From positions 1 through 64,000 of the forward strand of contig CBFFRP010000089.1 in assembly GCA_965644295.1 (NCBI GenBank): 64,000 nucleotides of DNA, written 5' to 3'. The notes below the pieces were generated by a model. It worked only from the letters and a program-made list of their open reading frames with translations. It had not been told where the DNA came from and made no database searches. This document shows positions 9,136 through 21,628 of this stretch, one piece after another. How positions within the stretch are numbered: position 1 is the first letter of the stretch; each line of letters opens with the position of its first letter. Made by a program: the position numbers and the translations under genes. Origin of the DNA: Paraphysomonas bandaiensis (Eukaryota > Chrysophyceae).

Positions 9136-10286
9136 CTTGATATATATATATATACAATATTATGCTATTATAGAATTAAGTGAAATCTAAACAATGCATA
9201 TGCATCTCTACAGCTACTTTGTGGCAACTTTGTTTATATATTATATTGTCAGCGACAAACGTAATGCTATATAATAGTTAGAACGTAGCAGCGTACTTAT
9301 ACTCAAAAACTCTATAAAAGCATTAAAAGTATGCATATTTTCACCTATAGAAAATTTTCATATAAATGCTCATTTTCAAGTTAAAAGAAGCTACAGACTG
9401 TGGGGGAGTACACAAACTAAACACAAAATAATTGAACTCTCTGTAATAATTTTACCTTATATTAACCGACGATGATGGCCAAAAACGTTGATGGCAGTGT
9501 AATTTACAGAGTCTTTATGTTTGTTTTCTAAGCGAGCAAACTGGCATTCCTTGATGAAAGATATACGAAAAAGACGTTTAAGAATTCTAGTTTGCTATAT
9601 CATCCGACAGCAATCACGACAAATGTGAAGGAACTGATTTTTCACAGCGCGTTCTGGATAGCGCCGAGATCACCAAAAGAGCTCGACTTGGTACCTATGA
9701 GTTCAACTGCACCTTCTTGCTTTATATCGAAGCACAATCTATGTTTATGTCGAGAGGCTCTTTAGTCGTGCAAAGTTCATTATAGGACACCTGAGCGTAG
9801 AAACATGAATCCACATCGTCTAGAATTGTTGCTATTCCTACGAGCCAATTACATATTGTGGGATGCATATGCCCTCCATGAAACCCTGCAAGAAGATTCT
9901 GAGGTGCCAGTAGAGAGCGATAAGTAGTTACAATTCATAGTCTGTTATATATTTAACTATAAGTTAGTAATTAAGGGAGCACCACACTTCACTCTCTATT
10001 TAATTTATATGTGAGCGGTATTATATATTTACTACTTAGTTATTATAATGACCATTATAATTTCCGGGAACAGGACTATCATTACCAGGCCCTCTATTGG
10101 GCTACTGCTGTGGTGTTCTGGGGGATAAGTACCACAAGCAGCTTTCGTAGCGTTAAATAGTAGGATAATAGAGTTTGTACTGATTAGTTACAGGTAGAGG
10201 TCTAACTAGTGTGTCTAGCATTCATCTAGCTACTAAATCGGTGCAGGTTTTTATCGCCTATTGCTTAATAATAAGACTTTCAATAC
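9136..10286. other. Gene-free AT-rich stretch with repeat fragments
   Basis: No frame here resembles a gene. It contains a family 1 tail-like block at 10035-10090 and a GTGTTCTGGGGGATAAGTACC fragment near 10110-10130, followed by a short unit around 10131-10170 (AGCTTTCGTAGCGTTAAATAG). That unit recurs near 10455, 11515 and, inverted, 20020. Nothing else is visible. Confidence 0.5.
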
Positions 10287-11493
10287 TGCTGAAGTCAAGT
10301 ATCCAGGCCGTTCACCTTAAGAACTCAGAAATTCTGAAGTCAGATGATGTCAGGGGTATCAACATTCTGCTTGCTCACTGTGTTTGCTTTGAGTAATAGA
10401 ATGAAAGAATGAAAGTGGCTGCACCTTGGTGCTTGCGGTGCTGCACAATCAGCTCTCGTAGCGCTACATATAGTAGAATATCATAGTTCAGCACTCGTTA
10501 ATTATAAATAGCAATGCTACATTAGTTCTGACTCTTACATGCCTATTGCTGATAATCAGACATTCTCTACAACTACTATGTGAAATTTAACTACATCATG
10601 GCTTTTTGCAATATATAGTAGAAAAATAATTTTGCTGTTGTGTAATAATTTACATAATTTCTAGATATATGGTTGACATTATAATTCTGTATTACCATCA
10701 AAAACAAGAGCAGTTTTCAAATGTTTTTCATGGATTCTTAAATGGTGTATTTACTTTGCACCTTCTATTTGGGTATTGCATGTCGGCACATCGTGTATGC
10801 ACATTCAGAGAGAAGCCGCAGAAGCACTGAAACACATTATTATACTTAGATAATGATGATACTTAGTAGTCTTGGCAACCAGTCTACATTATTACTGTTG
10901 GGCTCTAACATTATATTCTTATACTCATGCAACAATCAAAACATAATAATATCTATAAATGCGGCATTCAATGAACTAATTAGAAAAACACTTCTGGAAG
11001 TATGGCTTTGAGAATACACCAAATCTGAGGTGTGCAACCTCCCTTGTGCTGATTGTGAATGCCCAAACAATGTGGAACCATTTTTCGCAGCCATGTACTG
11101 CGCCAAGGGAGTGGCAGCAAGTCGGGAGACAGGAATATCCCGATTTCGTCCCCTCTCGTCGCTTTGACCTTGCCATAGATAATTTGATGAAGATGTTCCC
11201 CTGTTTCCACCAGGCGGTGCGCATGAAGAACGTTATCGCAGAGAAGTTCCTTGATACTTATGCCCAGAAACACTGCTCCGTTCCTATGTAAACACTGGTC
11301 ACCAGTAATGTGAATCAACTCCCGAAGTTCAAATTTCCAAAACTCAGATGGTTTCATTTGAAATGATCCAACAGCATTCTTGTCCAATGGCAGGCCAGAT
11401 ACCGGGTCAAATCACCAAAATTCATTTTTAACAACAATCAAAGATAAAATATTTCATGACACCTTTTTTGGTTTCCCTTCACTTCCTTTTCCT
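10287..11493 (-). repeat. Left arm of a ~1.2 kb inverted duplication
   Basis: Read on the minus strand this matches 18908-20182 on the plus strand over its whole length. It starts in the 3' end of exon 4 of the EF-hand gene, runs through the last intron and last exon, and continues about 650 bases downstream of that gene. The intron is still present, so this is a DNA-level copy and not a retrocopy. Divergence is visible throughout, with small indels. The outer ends of both arms run into sequence of dispersed repeat family 1 (CTGCTGAAGTCAAGTATCC). Confidence 0.85.
10976..11440 (-). pseudogene. Duplicated, broken last exon of the EF-hand gene
   Basis: The minus strand encodes LDKNAVGSFQMKPSEFWKFE and LHRNG, as in the last exon of the EF-hand gene (18977-19529). 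Compared with that exon, this copy has lost one G within the HRNG-SS stretch, which shifts the frame. It also lacks about 27 bases (the LQQQRDARKR region), with a stop arising at the deletion point. The preceding intron and its acceptor are retained, although the acceptor AG appears changed. No upstream exons are present, so it cannot make the protein. Confidence 0.8.
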
Positions 11494-11795
11494 AGGTGCT
11501 TGCGGTGATGCACAAGCAGCTTTCGTAGCGTTAAGAGTTAAGCACTGACTATAAGTTTTTTTTGAGGTGAATACCATGGAAACGTACCCAATCTTGTCAT
11601 TGTAAAACTAAATTCGAAATTAAATCAATTTATGATGAGGTAGTTATACCAAAATCGGTATGACGAGATGAACAACCTTTGTGAGGTTGAATAATACATC
11701 CCAAACATTAGTAGTTATATACTACGTAACGTAATCCAATATAACCACCCGCAACCATGCAACGAAAATTTCTAAGAAAACTATAGCACTATAAT

Positions 11796-13204
11796 CTACG
11801 TAACAATACGAATGTTACCTAACAGCCACATGTCATTATAATCCTGCGTTGCATCAATACCACCGAATATCAATACGCCATTCGTGCATTCAATTCCCGA
11901 ACCAGCAGCAGACCCCAATAGCCACTGTGGAGCTGGACACATACAATGAGCAAATCTTCCTCCTATAGTGCTAGAAGGCTGCACTAATTTCCACATGTGC
12001 TGAGTAGAGTCGTCATCAAAATCCAAGGGGGATATTATTACGTCCTCCGATATACCTTGTCCTGTAAACCCACCATACAGGACCAAGACAGGGGGGGCAC
12101 TCACAACACTTGCACTATGTGCACAACGAGGGTGGGGAAGCGCCATACTTGATAGCTTTCGCCAATTTAATGGGCATTCATCACACCCTATGTCATCGCC
12201 ATTGTGAGGTTCAAGTATCCAAGTGTCGGCTAAAACAGTTTCGGCGTTCCGCCCCCCAGCAATAAGAAGGCCAGTTCTCGAAGAGGAGGCATTTAGGGGA
12301 ACTACAGAGGCAGAGAACATTTCTCGACAGGGTGGACAAGGGGTACTTACAGAGGGAGTTAGGAGTTTCCAGGTGACGAAGAAATCAGTTGAGTCTGCAG
12401 TTATACAAGGTTACATCTATGGACCTAGGCAACAGATAGACACCTGAGATGCCTTCTTTCGGGAGGACGGCGTAGTAGGTATCGCCCAGTGGACCTAGTT
12501 CCGGCGACGCTCCTCCATACAGCACTAGAAAGTGTTGAACGTCATTATCATTCGTTCCCTCTGAAGAGGAGGTGGAAATAATGCGAAGACAGTGGGAGTT
12601 TCGAGCAGATATCTCTGCACCAGCCTCTCCAACATAGTGCCACTCCAATGAAACTGGATAAGAAATGTTACACACACACGCATCGCCACCACAAAACTAA
12701 CCTGTATTCAATGTGTAGAGATCGTTATAAACAGCCTCGTTCTCAAAGTCAATACCCCCAAATAAAAACACAAAATCACCGAAACGACAAGTCGAGTGCC
12801 CACTTCGAGGTGGCGGAATATCTCCAGTTGTTTCCAGCTAAGAATATATATCAGGTCACATGACCTATTGTAACTATATACATACCCTCTTCCATGAGAC
12901 ACTGGAGTCGCCATCTGTGATGCAATTCTTAATATGCAGAGATATCCGCAGTGACACTCACCTGCTCTTACGAGAGCATGCACATCATTATAGTGCTCCT
13001 GCTCACGATTCGCTCCTCCGAATAAAATAACACAATTATCTGTCTATAAGTAAATAAGAACACTTGATTCTTTCCTTATGAAGCCGCACATCACAGCAGA
13101 AGACTTACCACTGTTATAGATGAGCCCCCTCGAGGACACACGCCAGATACACTCTCATACAGATGTTTCGACACACAAGTGGACTCATCACTAAAACTTG
13201 CCAT
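11796..13204 (-). CDS. Six-blade Kelch-repeat protein
   Basis: The spliced model has six exons (13204-13109, 13043-12962, 12914-12886, 12837-12702, 12653-12444, 12394-11796) and 383 residues, with GT-AG introns of 47-65 nt and phases that fit throughout. Six blades are visible, each with a hydrophobic-GG turn: LFGGAN, LFGGID, LYGGAS, IAGGRN, LYGGFT and LFGG-type IFGGID. Conserved Trp and P-x-P-R-x-x-H-S elements lie between them. The whole protein is one beta-propeller with no BTB, F-box or enzyme domain, so a protein-interaction scaffold is the most that can be said. The start ATG (13202-13204) lies just before the first blade. The final exon could be spliced further at the end (a GT follows the last blade). 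The gene is divergent from UNC50. Confidence 0.8.
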
Positions 13205-13611
13205 TCGGAATCAGACTCAACACTGTTACGTGGGTAATACAATGAATGTCTCGTGTGTTGTTTGTCTTTATCACTGCAGCAGACATATTTTGGGTAGAAG
13301 CACGCTGCCACTCTGTGTATACTTCGTACATGTCTATGTACAGTGTATATCTAGATATGTGTATGTATATGGTATACAGTTATCACTGAGAATACAATGG
13401 TAATATGCCGGTATACCATTGTATACTGCAGCAGTACAGCAGCAGATGTAGCAGAGCGAGGCAGTCCAGTGTATGTAGCAGTGTGCCAGTGTGGTTATCG
13501 CATGACTCCTATTGCATTAATCAGTATTCATATTGTATTGGTCTGAAATCGAAGCTACGATTAAGAGTTTGTAGCGTGCAATTATAGAATATCTAATATA
13601 AGGGTCGCGTC

Positions 13612-14663
13612 ATGCTTCCTATAAGCTCTCGAGGCCTGGGCAGTTCTCACAGATATGGGGCTGGTGATGGTCACTTTCCCGAATACGTTAGGAGGCTATG
13701 TGATTTTCAACAAATGGATTTTGAATCGGCATTTGATCAAGTTTTCTGTCTATTATCCATCGATCCTCAGAAAGTGTGAGTGTTTGTTAATCTACACGAG
13801 TTTGTCGAGTTCTCATATTTGTTATAGATACACCTCGTTCTATTACAGAAAACGTATGAAAACCCTCAAACGCAATATTTGAATTAATGCATTTCTGTAG
13901 AAACTAAGAATCAGTGGGCGCGAGATGATCCTGCATTCGTTGTTGTAGAGATGATATTTGTCGGGGTATTACGTTTCGTCTCTTGCGGGGATTATATTTT
14001 AAAGTTTTGTCAGGTCGCCTCTTTGGCATATGCTGTTGCATTCCAGAATGCTAGTTTTTGGGGATATTTATGGGCACTGCTTTATGGTCTTGTTGTTGAT
14101 TGGCTGCTGGTGGGCGTTGCGGTGGCTTCGACATTTAGTTATCTTGCTAATAAGTACTTGCGACAATACCACTCCCACAGCGTCGAACAAGAAGTCGAAT
14201 GGATGTTCGCGTTTGATGTACATGCGAATAGTTTTTTGTGCAGCTTCGTTCTTACTCATGTTCTTCAGGTGAGTGATACCAGAACTAAGTGTTTCTTGTT
14301 GTAGATCGATTTATGAAAAGTTAACTTCCCGTTTTTCGTAGTATTTTTTGCTGCCTATTTTGCTCAACACTGGCGCCCTTCCGTGCTTGATGTCAAACAT
14401 TCTTTATGGACTTGCCGTCGTATGGTATGCTTATATTACGCATTTGGGATATAGAAGTAAGTGCTTGTGATATGTGCTATAGCAATTCTCGAAATACAGT
14501 AACTTATTTTCGTACAGCGCTACCTTTTCTAGGAAATACGCAAGTGTTCCTTTGGTATCCCATTGTTGCTGTTAGTTTTGCGCTCTTATTCTCTATTGTT
14601 TTAATGATGATGGGGTTGCGCATAAATATGACGAGAGTTATTATGGCTTTTCACTATGGCTAG
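13612..14663 (+). CDS. UNC50: UNC-50/GMH1 family Golgi membrane protein
   Basis: The spliced model has five exons (13612-13775, 13828-13853, 13901-14268, 14342-14456, 14518-14663) and 272 residues. It shows the family signature in order: RRLCDFQQMDFESA, an F-YYRK block before NQWARDDPAF, a VEWMFAFDVHANSF stretch, then LGYRTLPFLGNT before the last membrane segment. About five hydrophobic segments fit the polytopic family, and the length is close to the human protein (about 260). In yeast and animals the family acts in the early Golgi with ARF GEFs and in receptor trafficking. The start ATG is the first in frame and lies 408 bases from the divergent Kelch start. Exon 2 is only 26 bases. Confidence 0.93.
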
Positions 14664-15754
14664 TGTTGTAGTACGCGGAACGTTACATTTTGTTCTGTTG
14701 TTGTAGACGTCGCTGATGAACAATATTTCTAGTGTGATTGTGAAAAAGTTTTTAGGGCTAAGAATATAATATATCGTGGTGGAGTCAATATGCTGTTTTG
14801 TTTTGATGTAAAAAGTGGTATAAAGCTGGATGTTGGAACTTTACCGAAGAATAACACTTTATGTAAAATGCGTATCGTCAACGGACACTTGTTGTGACTA
14901 GAATATGTTTCGTCTTCCAAAAATATGCAGCTACTATTTCATTTTAACTGCCTGCTTTACAATTATGTTCCCTAAGCTCTAATTTTTGAAGCTTCTTTGT
15001 ACAATAGTCCTCATTCCTCATTGTAATATCGTTAAGAGTTGCTGCTTGAAAATTAACCAAACCACCCGGCAATTGTAATTACATATTATTACATTTCCAC
15101 TGTTTTTTATCGCCTTAAATGAGTGTGTAGATATCCTCTTTTAGTATATAATTACATATTATTACATTTCCACTGCTTTTTATCGCCTTAAATGAGTGTG
15201 TAGATATCCTCTTTTAGTATATTTCAACAAGAAGAGTATGGCTCACACATCATTTACGTATTGGATATGAAAACGAACAGCGTTCAGATATCTCCCGTTG
15301 ATATCTCCCTTTGATGTTAACAATACCCATGGATGCATACTGAATATATGAAACACAGACAATCGGTGAGAAGATACTCCTAGCAAAGTGATACAGCCGC
15401 ATGGTACATCAAAGAGGAGAGTATCAGTGCATTATTGGGATAAACAGATTTCTACATTACTGTTGTATACACTTGAATACGTATGTATTACACTAAACAG
15501 TCGCCAAAAAACTAGAAGTGGAAGTCAAAACCCAACGTCCAAAAACAAGTAAGCGAATTTGGTATATGCAGACGACCTGCTCTGCTATTACACGAAAGAG
15601 GCAGTAGTCGCACAAGATATCTGCTATAACACTATTCACCACCTGATCGTCACCACCTTCATATTGAGGAGTAGTGTATTGCATGGTCATACCATTGACT
15701 CTATTGCGCACAGATTGAGTTCATCAGAGATTGCCAGTGAATCACATCAGCACT
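14664..15754. other. Intergenic stretch without a supported gene
   Basis: There is no conserved coding frame. It contains the 73-base tandem duplication described separately and a short chance frame near 15559 with a YADDL string (rejected as RT). It presumably includes the UNC50 3' end and the promoter of the EF-hand gene, but no clear signals are seen. Confidence 0.5.
15078..15223. repeat. Tandem duplication, two 73-base units
   Basis: Units 15078-15150 and 15151-15223 are nearly identical (one visible mismatch, T against C in the CACTG-T/C-TTTT part). There is no coding potential. The near-identity suggests a recent local duplication. Confidence 0.9.
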
Positions 15755-18700
15755 ATGACTGGAAAGACTGAAAAAGGTTCAGACGAGAGTATGGATCTGC
15801 TGCTGGATAATTTAGATGATATTCCCTCTCTAATGCATCTCGTCAAAACAGCTCCTGCCTCTCCCACACGGTTTAGAGGTATGATCGTATATCTATTCGA
15901 GACAATCTTTTATTTTGCTCACAGGACTCACGAATATATCCCATAACGTGCACCAAGCCATGAAGTCTCATGATAGCAGTAATGCCACTTACTCAGCACA
16001 TAGCAAGAAAATGGTATGGCAAGCTTCTAAAGTTCTGGCAGAGCTCTCGAAGATGGATGACACCAGAAAGATCAGAAAGGAAAGGTCACTCGATGAAATT
16101 GCAGGAATTGCCAAACAATCTTTAGAAAAGAAATCTAACTTAATTGGAGATAATGATGATATATTTAGAAATTATGATCAGTGCAAACGTGGCATTGTTA
16201 CATACGATGACTTCCAGCAAACACTGATAGCAAGAAATGCAGGGTTGACAAAACAGGAAACAATTGCCCTCGCAACTGCACTCGATAAGGACAGAAGTGG
16301 TGTTTTGGACTATACGGATCTTACGAAAGGTCTAGATTCATTGAGCACGAGCACAAAGAAAGCAGATTCGAAAGCAGCCAGGGCGTCAAGCTATAGTCAG
16401 CAGCATGAGGAGTCCATGCGGAAACGCACCCTGCAGACACAACAGTCTGAGGGAGCAACAGAATACCAGGCGGAATCCACCGCAGAAGTAGGTGGATATC
16501 AGAGAGCGTTTGAATATGGTTTGCGATGTGCAGAGAAAAGACAGCGAGACCTTGAACAGATTGCCGAAAACGAGGAGCGGTACCGCCGTGGGGTCGCGCC
16601 TTTGGACATCCCCCCTGCGGAATGTGAATTCGATTACACCGCCCATCTCCCACCAAAGGTAGCACCTGATGCAGAGCCAAGCAAACGATTTTACAAGGGA
16701 TCTGGCGCTAAACCAGAATGGTACGGAGATAAGGTCAACGATCTGCTTCATGTGAAGTATCCTAAAAAGAATTCGAAGAGTTCTACCTTTACTAGCGTTC
16801 GTAAAAAGAGTACAGAGCACCACCATTCATGGAGCGACGATGAGGATATGACATCATACACAAAAGCATTTATGATTTCTCGAAGTCAGCGCCCGGAACA
16901 TTCTTTTAACAAGCGAAACATCACAGGAGTTGGACATCTTGCAACTACACCGGTCAGAGATCGAAAAGGTGATGATGTTGGAGGACCCACCACTATTGTC
17001 ACCAGAAAGCACAAGGGCGATCCAGCCAGCATCAGAAACCGTACTACTCGAGCATTTAATAATAGTTTCATAGTTGATCAGGTACTTATTTATTGCTTGG
17101 GAGTATATTAGAAGGTACTAACCAACGACTTGCAGGCTCGCCCGGTACGTAATAAGAAGAGGTCTAATTCGGAGCCGCCAGGTGGGAGATCGACACATCA
17201 ACAGGATAACAGCAGCCTATATACATATCTGAGCAAGCAAGTAGAAGGAAAAGAGACAACTAGTGGAGGATCAGGCGGAAAGCAAAGACCTGAAAGTATT
17301 TCTGCAGAGTCGAAGCCTGAGGTCGATATGATCATAATGCCCTACAATCAGAGAGTTAGCGAAAATGTGAGCAGGGCACTTAAAGAAACAACTCCCGCAC
17401 ATATGAGCTATATCGATACTCATGAAAAGAAAGGATCTTGTAAACGCAGCCTTATAGCAGATGAAAAAACATCTTCTCTGCAGATGAGTGTCAACGCCCT
17501 TCTGTCTCAGGTAGACAGCCACAGCAAAATAAAAGTGTTGCAAAGTAAATTGAAGCGTTTGGATATTAGTAACTCTGGATATGTCAATAAGTCCGAGTTC
17601 ACCACAGCCCTTGGTCGCATGGGTGTTCATATGACCCCCGAGCAGATTGATACAGTATTTGACTCAAATGCACGAGAACCAGCAGGGGCATCAAAAACTT
17701 CCCTGGCACTGGACATATCGAGTTGCCGTCGTGGAATCAACGTAAAGGACTTCATTCAAAAGATACAGGCCCGTTCTTCGGCCACAGCACTTAGGAAAAG
17801 ACGATCCAAGCAAACCCTTACTGAAAAGGCTGAAACACCGATAGAAGTTGAAGATAGAGAGACATGGAAGAAAGTTTTGGACGCTTTTTCCGATCCTCAT
17901 GGATCATCTAATCAAGCATTGCACTTTTTCCGCGATGCGCAGGTAAATCACCAAAATGAGATAGCACCCGAAAGATTGAAAGAAGAATTAAACTTTATTG
18001 GTGCGAAGTTGAATGATGTTGAATTTAGTAACATTCTATCGAATATCAAGAGAAACCCCCACGGGAAAGTTGATGTGAATGACTTCACGAGAGAGTTACA
18101 CAGAAGGAGCGCTGAGTGTCATGCGGTTGATAAATGGACTGCACTGATGCCGTCATTAGAACACACACCCCACTCAGCCTCTGAGCATTCGAAATCTCTA
18201 TCTAAACTCCAACAACAAAATAAAGTTCCTGAAAAGGTCAAGAGTCAAAGGAAGCATTTTAATTCTAAGCAAGGAGAGGAGACCTACGGAAACCTGTCCT
18301 CACATGAGAAGGCACTTCAGTACATGTCGCTATTGGTGAAGCCAGATTTATCTCGCAATTCCTCGCCACAAGAGAGTGTTCCCTCCTGTTTGACGTTAGC
18401 TGACACTCAAGAATTTAGGAAAGAGCGATTAAAATGGTCAAAACTCCGGGACCATTTAGTCGACAAGCGTAATGATATGCTAAAGGCATTTGGCGGACCA
18501 GATCAGGTGAAGAAGAAGTTATCACCACCAGAAATTCGAGATCGGCTCTACCAAGCGGGTGTATTTCTTGGTGATGATGACTTCAAGCTACTCCAGAGCT
18601 ACGCTGCGACATCCACTTCTGCTGGTACCAAAGCCACTGCTCACGGTGAATGCCCGTCGACACAGCAAATAGAAGTAAGCAGCATATTCGAATCTGTTGG

Positions 18701-19529
18701 ACTTGTTACTGAGGTGGATAGTAGAAAACGAGCAGGTAAGTCAAAAGCATACACACACGGGTTGATTTAATGAGAGCTATACAGTTGTCACATCGTCCCG
18801 AGATATTGATAGAGATGGTGGTGTTTTTTCCTCCTCTGAAAAATCTCTACTGGCGCATCCGACATATCGATCAAGCATGTTGACGAGTTCTCTGTCAGAC
18901 TTAAAGGAAGTGAAGGGAAACCAAAAAAGGTGCCATGAAAGTTTTTATCATTGATTGTTGTTAAAAATGAATTTAGGCGATTTGACCCGGTATCTGGCCT
19001 GCCATTGGACAAGAATGCTGTTGGATCATTTCAAATGAAACCATCTGAGTTTTGGAAATTTGAACATGTTGGGGAGTTGACTCACATTACCGGTGACCAG
19101 CGTTTACATAGGAATGGGAGCAGTGTTTCTGGGCATAAGTATCAAGGAACTTCTCTGCGACAACTGCAGCAGCAGCGGGACGCGAGAAAACGTTCTTCAA
19201 GCGCACCGCCTGGTGGAAACAGGGGAACATCTTCATCAAATTATCTATGGCAAGGTCAAAGGGAGGAGAGGGGACGAAACCGGGATATTCCTGTGTCCCG
19301 ATTTGCTGCCACTCCTTTGGCGCAGTACATGGCTGCGAAAAATGGTTCCACATTGTTTGAACATTCACAATCAGCACAAGGGGCGCTGCGCACCTCAGAT
19401 TTGGTGTCTAATGTGGAGTCATCTTCATCTTTTGTGAAAGAAGAAGTTAGACACACTGTAAGAAATGTGGAATACACTGAAGTCGATTCTCAAAGCCATA
19501 CTTCCAGAAGTACTGTTCTGTCTAATTAG
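15755..19529 (+). CDS. Large EF-hand protein of unknown role
   Basis: The spliced model has five exons (15755-15878, 15925-17081, 17136-18735, 18785-18929, 18977-19529) and 1192 residues, with all phases consistent and introns of 46-54 nt. The clearest EF-hand loop is DKDRSGVLDYTD in exon 2, preceded by a degenerate partner (YDQCKRGIVTYDD). Further EF-like helix-loop-helix pairs in exon 3 (LDISNSGYVNKSEF; IKRNPHGKVDVNDF) lack some calcium ligands. Long charged, Ser/Arg/Lys-rich linkers separate them. The C-terminal exon has a distinctive RFDPVSGLPLD...MKPSEFWK motif. No catalytic domain is seen. Such long EF-hand proteins are common in flagellated protists, but a flagellar role is only a guess. 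The last exon and 3' flank were copied in inverted orientation to 10287-11493. Confidence 0.8.
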
Positions 19530-20182
19530 TTCATTGAATGCCGCATTTATGGATATAAATATGTTTTGATTGTTGCATGAGTATAAGTAAAGAAGTCTGT
19601 CTATGTCATAGCCCTGCTGTAATAATGTAGACTAGTTGTCAAGACTTCTAAGTATCTAAGTATAATAATGTGTTGCAGTGCTTCTGCGGCTTCTCTCTGA
19701 AGGTGCATACAAGATATGCCGACGTGAAATACCCAAGAAGCAAATAGAAGGTGCAAAGTAAACACACCATTTAATAATCCATGAAAAACATTTGAAAACT
19801 GCTCTTGTTTTTGATGGCAATACAGAAGTATAATGTCAACCATATCTAGAAATTATGTAAAATATTGCACAACAGCAAAGTAATATTTCTACCATTGCAA
19901 AGCCATTCATGTAGTTAGATTACACATAGTAGTAGAGAGTGTCTGGTTATCAGCAATAGGCGTGTAAGAGTCAGAACTAATGTAGCAATGATATTAACTA
20001 TTTAACTATGATATCCTACTATTCAGCGCTACGAGAAGTGCTTGTGCATCACTGCAAACACCAAGGTGTAGCAACCTTCACTCCATCACTTTTGCGAAAT
20101 CACCCAAAGCATACGTAGTGAGCAAGGAAAATGTTGATATACTTGACATCTGCTGACAGTCCGGATACTTGACTTCAGCAGG
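18908..20182 (+). repeat. Right arm of the ~1.2 kb inverted duplication
   Basis: This is the partner of 10287-11493. It contains the end of exon 4, the last intron and last exon of the intact EF-hand gene, and about 650 bases of 3' flank. Shared flank blocks include the GCAGAAGCACTG/CAGTGCTTCTGC stretch near 10825 and 19680, and the AAACTGCTCTTGTTTTTGATGG stretch near 19800. Since the gene here is complete, this arm is the source. It ends in family 1 repeat sequence. Confidence 0.85.
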
Positions 20183-20184
20183 CA

Positions 20185-21375
20185 GCCCAATGTACCCCGG
20201 ATGCCCTTGAGATGGGCCCATTCCCGGATACCTGTTTATCAGGGCTGCGTATCAATTAATTGATTTTCAATTAATTAAATGACAAACTGGCACCGGAAGT
20301 CATTGCACGAGTGTTATTTGAGAATATGTAAATGATAATAACAACGAAGAGGCTGCAATAGAGATTTGTCCTTCAGGAAAAGGGGCTCCACATTTTAAAA
20401 TTCCGTGATTGACCGCTACTCGCTTCTATCTAATCACATACGCGATCATTCGAGTTAGGTTCCGACGTGTTAAGTCTAATGCCAAGTGAAAAGGAGCATG
20501 TCAAGCTCGTGCAATACGGGTGGAATAGGAATTGTTGCAACTAGTGTCCTTACAATTACAGAAGTAAAGTTAACACCAGCTTGACCTCCACGACGTTTGT
20601 ACATTGTTTGACGAACTCTTCATAATGCACCCGATTGTTGAGCGTCATCTGGGCGACAGTGCTGCTATTATTCATAACGCTGCTTTCGAAAAGGCAGTTG
20701 TGAAGATTCAATGTGGCAACGAAGCCGTAACTCGGACGGCAAAAAGGATCAAACTAAAATATTTTTGCTCGATGAGGAAGAAGATTATAATATGACGGTG
20801 CAAGTCTAGTTCCGAATGACGACGCAGCGCGAGGTTTGATTAATGATAGCAGGCAGTGGAAGCAAGCAAGACTTAACCAGCAAACTCATTACCGCAGCAT
20901 GAAACACTTGCATACTACAGCCAATAAGGTTGAGAGGTTGTTCAGTAGAGCTACGATTGTTATGACGGGCTTGCGCAAGAGCTTGACTCCTCAACATTTA
21001 AGAGCTAATTATATGTGTTTACGCACGAATCGTCGCCTCTGGAATGAAATGACAGTTGAGGTAGCTATATTGGCAGCTAGTGTATTTTAATACTAAATAA
21101 TTGCAATGACTGTATAATTGACTCCAACCTGCGTCAATTAATTGATGTGCAGCCCTGCTTTTTATTCGTCAAGGCCCAAAGACGTCTACACAAGTGACAC
21201 TTATATTAGTGTCCCTTGTACCACACAAGCATTCAGCTATGAGTGGGAAGAATAATAGCTTCTGACTATATAATATGCGGATCACGTTTTAGTTTCCCGG
21301 AGAAATATCTCCTGTACATATCCCCCAGAACGCCACGAATAGGTGCAAGTCCGCCTTTTTTGAGAGAAGGGATTT
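20185..21375 (-). repeat. Dispersed repeat family 1, copy C, split by a hAT insertion
   Basis: On the minus strand, 21375 down to 21158 matches the first part of the 31725-31955 copy: GTTCTGGGGGATA, a GAGATATTTCTCC hairpin, CCCACTCATAGC, and ACAAGGGACACTAATA. From 20239 down to 20185 it continues with AACAGGTATCCGGGAATGG and a GGGCATCC block. The two parts join exactly in the GACGAATAAACAGG block when the 918-base hAT element is removed. No ORF. Confidence 0.8.
20240..21157 (+). mobile_element. Decayed hAT transposon with TIRs and 8-base target-site duplication
   Basis: The ends are inverted repeats of 24 bases with 22 matches, beginning CAGGGCTGCGTATC on the left and, inverted, CAGGGCTGCACATC on the right. 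CAGGG is a typical hAT terminus. The flanks CTGTTTAT (20232-20239) and CTTTTTAT (21158-21165) match in 7 of 8 positions, the hAT target-site length. Inside, near 20900-21090, is a hAT C-terminal dimerisation block (TANKVERLFSRATIV...LRKSLTPQHL...NRRLW), and near 20600-20790 lies another fragment; stops separate them. Most of the transposase is missing, so it is non-autonomous. Confidence 0.88.
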
Positions 21376-21628
21376 CTAAATTACTATATCTGGAAGTAGA
21401 AAACTAGCTATTAGTGGCTGGGATACAGCTAGAATTAAATATGGGAAAATATGGGCAACGCGGCGCTATGGACTTTTAGATATAGCAGAAATTTAAGAGC
21501 CATGAAATAAAGAAGTTACAGTTAAGTGTCGAGTGTTGTAAGAAGGCTTTGACACTAATTTCTACCCTATATGTTTGATTTCAATATATCTCTTTATATA
21601 CAGAATATATAACTTAACTAAAATACTC

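Noticed and set aside
15559-15771. Plus-strand frame starting near a YADDL string that looks like a reverse transcriptase active site
   Set aside because: Only these few residues fit; the flanks show no RT motifs and the region is an ordinary intergenic gap upstream of the EF-hand gene.
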